From CAZEVY01 sp964515555 (lineage in GTDB: Bacteria; Acidobacteriota; Terriglobia; Bryobacterales; Bryobacteraceae), in assembly GCA_964515555.1 (NCBI GenBank), contig CAZEVY010000007.1, forward strand, positions 38,388 through 102,387: a stretch of 64,000 bases of DNA, read 5' to 3'. Positions 18,586 through 26,034 of this stretch are shown in pieces; the stretch's first letter is position 1, and each line of letters starts with the position of its first letter. Both the position numbers and the translations under genes were made by a program. The notes beneath the pieces were generated by a model. The model was given only the letters and a program-made list of their open reading frames with translations. It ran no database searches and had not been told where the DNA came from.

Positions 18586-19169
18586 CGATCTCGCAGCGCG
18601 ACCGGCGCGCGCTGATCCTGCTCGGCGTCGTGGCCGGCGCGACGCTGCTCTACGTCGCGTTTTCGGGCGAGGAAGCGGAAGTGGTCCAGGCGTCGGCGTC
18701 GATTCCGATGCTCGAGAAGCGGCTGGCGCGGTTGCGGCAGATCGTGGCGACGATGCCGGTGCAGGCCAAGACGCTCGAAAAAGCCGCGGCACAGGCGGCC
18801 GAGGCCGAGAAGGATCTGATTCAGGCGGAGACGGCGGCGCAGGCGCAGGCGCAAGTGCTCCAGATCGTCCGGCGGCTGTGCCGCAACCAGTCGCCGCCGC
18901 TCGAGATTCGCTCGGTGGAGCTGGGGCAGATCCGGCCGCTCGGCGACGACTACGGCGAGGCGCTGGTCTCGGCGTCTTTCGACGCGCAGATTCACCAGCT
19001 CGTGCAATTGCTGGCCGACATTACGGCGCAGCCGGAGCTGGTCGCGACCGAGGATTTGCGGGTGGCCGCCGGCGACCAGCGGCAAAAGTCGATTCAGGTG
19101 CGAATCACGGTGTCGGGCGTGGTTCCACGGAAACTCGTTCCTGAAAAGAAAGGGCTTGGACGGCTATGA
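18582..19169 (+). CDS. gspM: GspM/PilO-like inner-membrane protein
   Basis: A 195-residue protein starting at GTG 18582, overlapping the previous stop. A single N-terminal helix (RALILLGVVAGATLLYVAF) is followed by a long coiled coil (about 35-95, Ala/Glu/Gln-rich) and a small periplasmic ferredoxin-like domain (ALVSASFDAQIHQLVQLLAD). This is the PilO/GspM layout; it pairs with the L protein in the inner-membrane platform. It ends the overlapping E-M block; a 135-bp gap with a parS-like site follows. Confidence 0.78.
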   Translation: MTISQRDRRALILLGVVAGATLLYVAFSGEEAEVVQASASIPMLEKRLARLRQIVATMPVQAKTLEKAAAQAAEAEKDLIQAETAAQAQAQVLQIVRRLCRNQSPPLEIRSVELGQIRPLGDDYGEALVSASFDAQIHQLVQLLADITAQPELVATEDLRVAAGDQRQKSIQVRITVSGVVPRKLVPEKKGLGRL

Positions 19170-19221
19170 GCACTGCCGTGCGGCGTCCGCCTCCGGCGAG
19201 TAGTTGTAGGTCATTGATTCC

Positions 19222-19243
19222 AGGAAACGTTCACGTGGGTTCC
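19222..19243. promoter_or_regulatory. Degenerate parS-like palindrome
   Basis: GGAAAC and GGTTCC flank a central TTCACGTG. The CACGTG core (19232-19237) is exactly 32 bases, about three helical turns, before the core of the perfect site at 19259. The arms match parS only partly. It may be a weak secondary site or chance. Confidence 0.35.
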
Positions 19244-19258
19244 TTTGGGGGGAGCCTA

Positions 19259-19274
19259 TGTTCCACGTGGAACA
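19259..19274. promoter_or_regulatory. Candidate chromosomal parS site
   Basis: TGTTCCACGTGGAACA is a perfect 16-bp palindrome. It differs from the classical ParB-binding parS consensus (TGTTTCACGTGAAACA) only by the symmetric T-to-C/A-to-G pair and equals forms known from Pseudomonas-type parS sites. It lies in the non-coding 135 bp between gspM and the gspC-like gene. ParB loading here would mark the origin-proximal region. No parA, parB or DnaA-box cluster is in the window. The match is seen directly; function is inferred. Confidence 0.75.
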
Positions 19275-19304
19275 TTTCTGGTGGGGCGATTCCGGTAAGG
19301 GGCG

Positions 19305-20033
19305 ATGAGAAGGCGAATATTACTGCTTAATCTCGCCCTGATCACGCTGATTGCCGCGGCGGGATACGAGATTCGCGCGCGCCGGGAGCGGGCACGGGAA
19401 CGCGAGAACCGGATGCTCGGGAGGGGCGCGGCCGCCCTGACAATGCCGCCGGAGGCGACACGCGCGGAGCTGCAACCGGCGGTGGCGGCCGCTTACCTCG
19501 AACTCGCCGAAAAGATGCTGTTCACGCGCGACCGGAATCCGAACGTCGTCGTGGAGGCCGCGCCGCAGAAGGAGATGCCGGCGCTGCCGGTGGCGCACGG
19601 CGTGATGGATTTCGGCAGCGGGCCGACGATCGTCCTGAGCCCCAAGGGCGGCGGTGCGCAAAAGGCGTATCGCGCCGGGGAGAAGATCGGCGATTTCACG
19701 CTGGTCTCGGTGGACTCGGCGGAGGTGGTGTTCGACTGGGAGGGCCAGGCGATCCGGCGCAAGATCGAAGAGCTGGTCGACCGGCGCGCGGTGGAGACGG
19801 CGGCGGTGGTGAACACGCCCACGCAGCAGCAGCCGACCCAGCCGACGCAGGCGAAGCCCAACGTGATCGAGTCGTCCTCGGTGAAGGAGGTTCCGGGAGT
19901 TGTGTTGGGCCCCGGGCTTCGCGGATGCATCCCCGGCGACCCGTCGCCGGCAGGGACGATCGCGCAGGGACACCGGAAAGTGGTGGTCGATACGTTGTTC
20001 GGGAAGAACTGCCGGTGGGAAGCGTTGCAGTAG
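19305..20033 (+). CDS. GspC/PilP-like type II secretion linker protein
   Basis: A 242-residue protein with a short basic N-terminus and one membrane helix (MRRRILLLNLALITLIAAAG), a periplasmic linker, then an HR/PilP-like small beta domain (about 105-160: GAQKAYRAGEKIGDFTLVSV, then SAEVVFDWEGQAIRRKIEEL). This matches the homology region of GspC/PilP that links the inner platform to the secretin. A Gln/Thr/Pro-rich segment (about 168-185) precedes a tail with two Cys (RGCIPGD, KNCRWEAL). The secretin gene lies two genes downstream. GspC is the best guess from layout and order. Confidence 0.68.
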   Translation: MRRRILLLNLALITLIAAAGYEIRARRERARERENRMLGRGAAALTMPPEATRAELQPAVAAAYLELAEKMLFTRDRNPNVVVEAAPQKEMPALPVAHGVMDFGSGPTIVLSPKGGGAQKAYRAGEKIGDFTLVSVDSAEVVFDWEGQAIRRKIEELVDRRAVETAAVVNTPTQQQPTQPTQAKPNVIESSSVKEVPGVVLGPGLRGCIPGDPSPAGTIAQGHRKVVVDTLFGKNCRWEALQ

Positions 20034-20047
20034 AGGAGATCAAAGGC

Positions 20048-20491
20048 ATGGTTCGATTCATCGTTGGTTTGATGCTGGTTTCGATGGCGGAGGCGCAGCA
20101 GCGCAAGGCGGCGCCGATTGAGGCCAAGCCGGTGTCGAAGGCCGCGCAGCCGCGGGCGGTAGTGCGCCAGCCCGAGACGAAGATCCCCGCGGGCGCGAAA
20201 CAAATCGAGCCGAATCTGTTCCGGTACACCGACCCGCAGGGCAAGGTCTGGATCTACAAGGAGAGTCCCTTCGGGCTGATGAAGCACGAAGAGACGGCGG
20301 CGGAGCGCGCCGAGCGCGCGGCGGCACCGGTCGCGACGGATGACGGTCTGAAGGCCGTCGAGGACGGAGAGACGATCCGGTTCTCGCGCGAGACTCCGTT
20401 CGGCGAATCGCGCTGGACGCGCAAGAAGACCGACAAGCTCGAAGACGCCGAGCGCGCGGCGTGGGAACGCGCCAGAAAGTCCAAGGAGTGA
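20048..20491 (+). CDS. Small exported protein between gspC-like and gspD
   Basis: A 147-residue protein with a signal peptide (MVRFIVGLMLVSMAEAQQ) and a strong AGGAG ribosome site directly after the preceding stop. Two similar motifs recur: YTDPQGKVWIYKESPFGLM and IRFSRETPFGESRWTRKK, each with an x-x-E-[ST]-P-F-G element, suggesting a short internal repeat. The C-terminus is highly charged. I do not recognise the family. Its place 2 bp before gspD suggests a role in secretin assembly or a secreted cargo; this is inference. Confidence 0.65.
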   Translation: MVRFIVGLMLVSMAEAQQRKAAPIEAKPVSKAAQPRAVVRQPETKIPAGAKQIEPNLFRYTDPQGKVWIYKESPFGLMKHEETAAERAERAAAPVATDDGLKAVEDGETIRFSRETPFGESRWTRKKTDKLEDAERAAWERARKSKE

Positions 20492-20493
20492 CG

Positions 20494-23024
20494 ATGGCGC
20501 GACTACGTATTGTGTTGCCGGCGCTGCTGGCGATCGCCGGCGTGCTGGCGCAGGTCCCGCCCGGATTTCCGACGGCGCCTCCCGTTCCGCCGCCGAAGCC
20601 GGTGCCGGTTCCCGCGCAACCCAAGCCCGCGGCGCCGCAACAGCCGCAGGCGGCGAAACCGGCGCAAGTTCCGGCCGGGCAGGCTCCAGGGGCGCAGGCT
20701 CCGGCCACGCAGCCCGCCAAGCCTCCGGCCGAGCCGCCGAAGGATCAGGCGCCTGCGACACCCGCCGCGCCACCGGCGCCGCCGCGTGCTGCAACGGGAG
20801 GTCTGAATCTTCAGAACGCGTCGCTCACCGAAGTGATCGATTCCATCTGCCGGCAGTTGAAGATCAACTACATCCTCGATCCGCGCGTGCGCGGGAGCGT
20901 GTACCTGAACACCTGGGGCGAGACCAAAGACCTCGACCTGCGGGCGCTGCTCGACATGATCCTGCGCATCAACGGATTCGCGATGGTGCCGGTCGGGGAG
21001 ATCCATCGCATCGTGCCGCTGGCGGACGCGGCGCGGTTGCCGATTCAGCCGCAGGTCAACGAGCGGACGCCGCCGCTCGACGACCGCATCATGCTCAACC
21101 TGGTCTTCCTGAAGTACGCCACGGTGACCGAGGTGAACGCGCTGATCTCGCCGTTCATCGGCGAGGGCGCGGTGACGTGGGCCTACGTGCCGGCCAACCT
21201 GCTGCTGATTCTCGACAGCCATCGCAACATGCGCCGCACAATGGACCTGATCGCGCTGTTCGACAGCGACGCGCTGGCGAACCAGCGGGTGCGTCTGTTC
21301 GAGGTGTCGCACGGGCGGCCGAGCGACCTGGCGCACGACCTGGAGACGGTGTTCAAGTCGATCTCGCTGAGCGAGAAGAAGTCCCCGATCCAGTTCGTGG
21401 CGATCGACCGCATCAACGCGATCATCGCGGTGGCGACGAATCCCGGGGTGTTCGAGGAGATCGAGCGCTGGCTGAAGAAACTCGACGTGGAGGTGAAGGC
21501 GGCGGCGGGGGCGATCGACAACTACGTGTATCGCGTGAAGTACCAGCGCGCCGAGTGCCTGGCGTCGGCGCTGATGCAGCTTTACGGCGGCTACGGGGGC
21601 TACGGATTCGGAGCGTGCGCGCAGGGCGGCGGGTACGGCGGAATGAACGTCGGCGCGGGCGGGTTCGGCGGCGGCTACGGCGGATTCGGCGGCGGCTACG
21701 GCGGATTCGGGGGCGGTTACGGTGGAGGATACGGCGGCGGTTACCCGGGCGGCGGTTACCCAGGAATGATGGGCGGATATCCGGGCGGCGGCGGCATGTA
21801 TCCGGGCGGCGCGTNNNNNNNNNNNNNNNNNNNNNNNNNNNNNNNNNNNNNNNNNNNNNNNNNNNNNNNNNNNNNNNNNNNNNNNNNNNNNNNNNNNNNN
21901 NNNNNNNNNNNNNNCCAGGAATGATGGGCGGATATCCGGGCGGCGGCGGCATGTATCCGGGCGGCGCGTTCGGACCGGGCATGCCGGGCGGCGGCTACGG
22001 CATGTCGAGCGCGGCGGGGGCGCCGTCGGCGGTGCAGGTGCAGCAGCAGCAGCAGGCGGGCGGAGCGTCGACGGGATTGACCGGGTCGTACCTGGGCGCA
22101 GCGGGTGGGCCGATGGGGCGCATCCCGCAGATCGTGCCGAACCAGATGGACAACAGCCTGATCATTCAGGCGACGCCGGCCGAGTACCAGCAGATCGTCA
22201 AGGTGCTGCGGGAGCTGGACGTGGCGCCGCGGCAGGTGCTGATCGACGCGAAGATCTACGAAGTCTCGCTGACGGGCGCGTTCGCGAGCGGCGTCTCGGC
22301 GTTCCTGCAATCGCGGGGCGCCTCGGGCAACGTGACGGTGCCGTCGCGGCAGGTCCTCGGCGGCCTGTCGGACGGGGTGATCGGGCTGTCGGCGGGAGCG
22401 CTGGTGGGGCGCAGCCGCGAGCTGCTGGCGTTTCTTTCCGTGCAGGAGACCTCGTCGCGCGCGAAGGTGATTTCGGCGCCGAGCGTGATCGCCACCGACA
22501 GCATCCCGGCGAACATCAACGTCGGCACCGAGGTTCCGACGCTGACGGCGCAGGCGGTGTCGCCGATTCAGAGCGGGGGGAGTTCGCTGTTCGCCAACAC
22601 GGTGTCGAACCGGCAGAGCGGGGTGTCGCTGAACATCGTGGCGCGGGTGAATCCGAGCGGGATCGTGACGCTGATGATCAACCAGGAAGTGAGCTCGCCG
22701 CAGGCGCCGGCGGCGGGCGGGATTCAGTCCCCGTCGTTTTCGCGGCGCAACGTCTCGACGCAGGTGACGCTGCAGGACGGGGACACGATCGCGATCGGGG
22801 GCATCATCAGCGAGACGGACACGGAGGCGAGCTCGGGGATACCGGGTCTGCACAAGATTCCGATTCTGGGGCACGCGTTCGGGAGCAAGTCGCGGGGCAA
22901 GGAGCGGACGGAGCTGGTGGTGTTCATGACGCCGCGGGTCATTTACGACACCAACGAGGTCACGGAGGCGAGCGAGGAGCTGAAGGCGCGGCTGAAGCGG
23001 ATCGCGAAGATGGTGAGGGAGTAG
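20494..23024 (+). CDS. gspD: Type II secretion secretin GspD (split by an assembly gap)
   Basis: Outer-membrane secretin with signal peptide (MARLRIVLPALLAIAGVLAQ), a Pro/Ala-rich linker, N0-N1 domains (LNLQNASLTEVIDSICRQLK), N2/N3 domains with LNLVFLKYATVTEVNALISP, a Gly/Tyr-rich and Gln-rich insert, then the secretin core (AKVISAPSVIATDSIPANIN; GIPGLHKIPILGHAFG; ELVVFMTPRVI). A run of 100 N at 21815-21914 breaks the frame. Removing the N plus the duplicated 55 bases restores one frame of about 791 residues, the normal size. It forms the exit pore for folded periplasmic proteins. Confidence 0.93.
21760..21814 (+). repeat. 55-bp repeat, left flank of the gap
   Basis: Bases 21760-21814 are identical to 21915-21969, the first 55 bases after the N run. 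The identity ends exactly at the two contig ends, which is what overlapping contigs from a k=55 graph assembly would leave. Confidence 0.95.
21815..21914. other. Assembly gap of 100 N inside gspD
   Basis: Exactly 100 N, the conventional scaffolding gap of unknown size, inside the Gly/Tyr-rich insert of gspD. The left frame (from 20494) and the right frame (to 23024) differ as written but agree if 155 bases (100 N plus 55 duplicated) are removed. Confidence 0.98.
21915..21969 (+). repeat. 55-bp repeat, right flank of the gap
   Basis: Identical copy of 21760-21814. It encodes the same Gly/Pro/Met-rich peptide. It is most likely the same genomic segment printed twice. Confidence 0.95.
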
Positions 23025-23060
23025 GGCATTATTAGCCGCAAAAAGACATTTTGGCCGGTA

Positions 23061-23082
23061 GATGAACGCAGATGAACGCGGA
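23061..23082 (-). repeat. Intergenic repeat, copy 3 (inverted)
   Basis: On the minus strand this reads as the GCGTTCATCTGCGTTCATC unit seen at 2622 and 11366. It sits in the 187-bp convergent space between gspD and the methyltransferase gene. That space holds no convincing gene; a 31-codon open frame from 23092 has no recognisable feature. Confidence 0.75.
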
Positions 23083-23211
23083 CAAAAACGAATGAAGGAG
23101 GAGGTTCATCGCACAGGCGCAGGGACCGCGTGGCCCGGATGGCGAGGGGGAAGGACGAACGCGGGTGCACACCGATCGGAGGGCTAACCGTTTGGGTGTG
23201 CGGCCTCTAGG

Positions 23212-24210
23212 TCACTTGCGCGCGACGGCAAGCAGAGAAGGGCCGATCGCGCGCAGAATCGACGACACCACGGGCATCCGGCGCGTGAAGTCGTAGGCCG
23301 CCGCCGCCAGTTTCCAGTGCGCCGGGAAGCGCTCGCGCTGCGACGCCGGAACTCCGGGCAAGAACAGGCGAGCGTCGCGAAACCCCACCGAATCGAGCAG
23401 GGCGCGTAATCCGGAGGCGTCGAGGAAATTGCGCACGGGCGCGACGCCGCCGCGGCTTACCACGTAGCCGTCGACGCGGCTACGCGGCCAACGGCTGCCG
23501 CCCCAGACGCCGGTGTGCGGATCGGGGCCAAGGCTCCCCCGATTCTGCGTCGAGATCATGAGCGCTCCGCCGGGCCGCAGCACGCGCAGGCATTCGGCAG
23601 CGGCGGCGCGCTGGTCGCGGACCATCTCGAGCGTCGTGTCCATGGCCACGCGATCGAACGACCCTTCCGGGAACGGCAGCGCCTCGGCGCAGGCGCACAA
23701 AAGCGGGGCGTCGTGCGCCGCTTCCTCCAGGCGCTTGCGGCCGACGGTGAGCCATCGGAACGAAATGTCGACGCCCACCAACCGCGTGTAGCGGGCGCGC
23801 GCGGCGGCCAGCAGCGGCGCGGTTCCGCATCCGACCTCGAGCAGAGCGCCCGAGCCGGCTTCGCCGAGCTCGCGGTCCCAGGCGTCGAGCGCGGCCGCGG
23901 CGCGCGACGGCGCGGCCAGCACGCCGGCGGTGAACAGCCGCGCCTGCCCGGGCGTCACCTTCGGCGTGATGCTGTAGTAGTAGGCGACGAGGCCGGCGAA
24001 GTCGAGATCGGCGAAGCGCGAGGCGAGGTGTCGTCCCTTGGCGCGATCGCTCTCCGGATCGATGTAGGGATCGGGGAAGACGCGCAGGTCGGGAAGATCG
24101 AGCTCGACGGGGAATTCCGAGGCGCAGCGCGCGCAGCGCAGCGCCACCTCGCCGCTGTCGAGCTCGCCGCGGCAGCGCGGGCAGACGATCTCGACGCCGC
24201 GCCAGTTCAT
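23212..24210 (-). CDS. Class I SAM methyltransferase with N-terminal zinc ribbon
   Basis: A 332-residue protein. Residues about 10-36 carry two CxxC pairs (CPRC, CARC) like a Trm112-type zinc ribbon. The methyltransferase core has motif I LLEVGCGTAPLLAAAR near 125, then VGVDISFRWL, and motif IV/V RVAMDTTLEMVRD with LRVLRPGGALMIST. It probably methylates a small molecule, lipid or glycan. It is the last gene of the ten-gene minus-strand block and overlaps the GT2 gene by 4 bp. Substrate unknown. Confidence 0.82.
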   Translation of the reverse strand: MNWRGVEIVCPRCRGELDSGEVALRCARCASEFPVELDLPDLRVFPDPYIDPESDRAKGRHLASRFADLDFAGLVAYYYSITPKVTPGQARLFTAGVLAAPSRAAAALDAWDRELGEAGSGALLEVGCGTAPLLAAARARYTRLVGVDISFRWLTVGRKRLEEAAHDAPLLCACAEALPFPEGSFDRVAMDTTLEMVRDQRAAAAECLRVLRPGGALMISTQNRGSLGPDPHTGVWGGSRWPRSRVDGYVVSRGGVAPVRNFLDASGLRALLDSVGFRDARLFLPGVPASQRERFPAHWKLAAAAYDFTRRMPVVSSILRAIGPSLLAVARK

Positions 24211-25013
24211 CGCGCGCGGCCGGTGGCGTAGCCGGCGAGCTCGCCGAGCGCCCAGGCGGTCGAGAGGAGAACCAGCCACGGCAAGGCGCGAAGGAAGGCT
24301 CCGTGGTGGCGACCTTTGTCGATGATATGCCCGGCGACGCGCGCCACCAGCAGCGCCGGCAACGGCAGCGCCGTGAGTGTCCAGACCAGGCGGCGCGAGA
24401 ATGGCGCGCCGGCGACGCGTGTCGCGGCGAACAGGCGCCCGAATGAGAAGCGGTCGGCGAGGGCATCGGCGGCGCGGAACCGGCGCCGCTGTCCGAGGAC
24501 GGCGGCGGGGTCGAGCCACAGCACGCCGCCTGAGGCGCGCAGCGCGTCGTGGACGACGTTCTCGTGGAACTCCTGGCGCCACAATTGGCGAAGCGGGGTG
24601 AGCGCATCGCTCTTGTACGAAACGTTGCAGTCGGTCAGGTGGTCGACCGCCGAGGCGGCGACGGGCGGCGAGTAGCGCAGATAATCGGCGAGATAGATCG
24701 CCCAATTGAGCGCGGTGTCGGGGGCGAGTTTCTCGACCGGTCCGCCGACCGCCGAGTGGCTCGCCTTGTGAGCGGCGAGCATCGCCGAGCACCAGCCGGG
24801 TCCAGGCAGGCAGTGATCCTCGGTCAGCGCGACGATGGGCGCCCGCGCGCGCGCGACTCCGGCGGCGCGCTTGACAGCGGGCGACGCACCCTCCCGCGCG
24901 ACGATCACCTCGATGCCAGTGCAATCCTGACGCGCCAGGGCTTCGAGGCACCGCTCCAGGTCGCCGGCGCCGCCCAGCGGCACGACGACGACCGAGATGG
25001 CGGGCTCATTCAT
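24207..25013 (-). CDS. Family 2 glycosyltransferase
   Basis: A 268-residue GT-A protein. It opens with ISVVVVPLGGAGDLERCLEA, has the nucleotide-binding IVALTEDHCLPGPGW (EDH in place of the DxD), and a later CNVSYKSDAL and FHENVVHDAL acceptor-site region. Two hydrophobic C-terminal segments (LVWTLTALPLPALLVARVAG; WLVLLSTAWALGELAGYA) suggest membrane attachment. It should add a sugar to a lipid-linked or cell-surface glycan from the cytoplasmic side. It overlaps the methyltransferase and follows the Gfo/Idh gene by 6 bp. Confidence 0.82.
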   Translation of the reverse strand: MNEPAISVVVVPLGGAGDLERCLEALARQDCTGIEVIVAREGASPAVKRAAGVARARAPIVALTEDHCLPGPGWCSAMLAAHKASHSAVGGPVEKLAPDTALNWAIYLADYLRYSPPVAASAVDHLTDCNVSYKSDALTPLRQLWRQEFHENVVHDALRASGGVLWLDPAAVLGQRRRFRAADALADRFSFGRLFAATRVAGAPFSRRLVWTLTALPLPALLVARVAGHIIDKGRHHGAFLRALPWLVLLSTAWALGELAGYATGRAR

Positions 25014-25019
25014 CCGGGC

Positions 25020-26033
25020 TCACAGCGACGCGCGGCTGATGGCGTCGGCGATCTCGACGGCACGGAGGCCGTCGACGCCGGTGGCGAGCGGCGTCTTCTC
25101 GCCGGCGATGGCGCGCGCCATGGCGTCGAGCTCCCGCACGAAGCTCTCGACGACCACCCAACGATACGACCGGAGCTTTTCCAATACCTGCACCTTCGGA
25201 AACAGCCAGCGCCGGCGGCGCGACTTCCCTCCGCGCTCGACCGACCAGGCGGCGTCGACCATCATCGGAAAGCAGCGCAGACGCACGGCGCCGAGGGTTC
25301 CGTAAATCTCGACGCGGAACTGGTAGCCGAGCCACTCGGACCAGCTCGCGTGCAGGGTCGCGGTGGCGCCGGAGACGCCACGAAGAATCGCGAAGCCGTT
25401 GTCCTCGCAGCCCTCGAAACCCCAGACGCCGCCCGTGATCGCGCCGCCGATCTCGGCGACGTCGCCGAGGAACCAGCGCGTCATGTCGATCAGGTGGATG
25501 CCGTTGTCGCGCAGGGCGCCGCCGCCCATCTCGACGGCATCGTGGAGCCAGGCCTGGTGATGCGCCGCCGCCGAGTAGCCGGTGTAGGCGCGGATGTGGT
25601 CGAGGCGGCCCAGTGCGCCGCTGTCGAAGATCTCGCGCGCTTTGCGCGCCGAAGGATAGAAGCGGTAGTTAAAGCCGGTGGCGAGCAGGCGGCCGGAGCG
25701 CGCCGCGGCCTCGGTCATGGAGCGGCACTCGACCGGGTTGCGCGCCAGCGGCTTTTCGCACAGCACATGCTTTCCGGCGCCGAGCGCGGCGACCGTCATT
25801 TCGGCGTGGAGCGACGGCGGCGTGGAGACAAGGACGACATCGGCGTCTTCGGCGCGGACGGCTTCGCGCCACTCGGGTTCCACGCGCGCCTGAGGAATCG
25901 CGGCCAAAGCGTTGGCGCGGGCGCGGTCGGCGTCGCAGACCACGGTGAGCTTCAGCGCCGGGACACGCGCGACGGCGGCGGCGCGGAGCTTGCCGATCTC
26001 TCCACAGCCGATGAGTGCGACGCGCAACGGCAT
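25020..26033 (-). CDS. Gfo/Idh/MocA-family NAD(P)-dependent oxidoreductase
   Basis: A 337-residue protein. The Rossmann fold starts at once (RVALIGCGEIGKLRAAAV), the EKPLARNP motif is at about 95, and the C-terminal alpha/beta domain includes GALRDNGIHLIDMTRWFLGD with the catalytic-site His. These enzymes oxidise or reduce sugar hydroxyls, often making UDP-sugar intermediates for surface glycans. The ATG at 26033 was chosen because it begins exactly at the first strand; the frame upstream only shadows the next gene. One base separates it from the GT39 stop. Confidence 0.85.
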   Translation of the reverse strand: MPLRVALIGCGEIGKLRAAAVARVPALKLTVVCDADRARANALAAIPQARVEPEWREAVRAEDADVVLVSTPPSLHAEMTVAALGAGKHVLCEKPLARNPVECRSMTEAAARSGRLLATGFNYRFYPSARKAREIFDSGALGRLDHIRAYTGYSAAAHHQAWLHDAVEMGGGALRDNGIHLIDMTRWFLGDVAEIGGAITGGVWGFEGCEDNGFAILRGVSGATATLHASWSEWLGYQFRVEIYGTLGAVRLRCFPMMVDAAWSVERGGKSRRRRWLFPKVQVLEKLRSYRWVVVESFVRELDAMARAIAGEKTPLATGVDGLRAVEIADAISRASL

Positions 26034-26034
26034 A

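Noticed and set aside
19170..19304. A replication origin around the parS-like site
   Set aside because: No DnaA-box cluster, AT-rich unwinding stretch, dnaA, gidA or rpmH was found in the window.
21815..21914. A frameshift or pseudogene in gspD
   Set aside because: The break is 100 N between two identical 55-bp flanks. Collapsing them restores the frame, so an assembly artefact is far more likely.
23092..23190. A 31-codon open frame with an AGGAGG-like stretch after gspD
   Set aside because: No hydrophobic or conserved pattern; the AGGAGG is inside the frame, not before it. I treat this as intergenic with the repeat copy.
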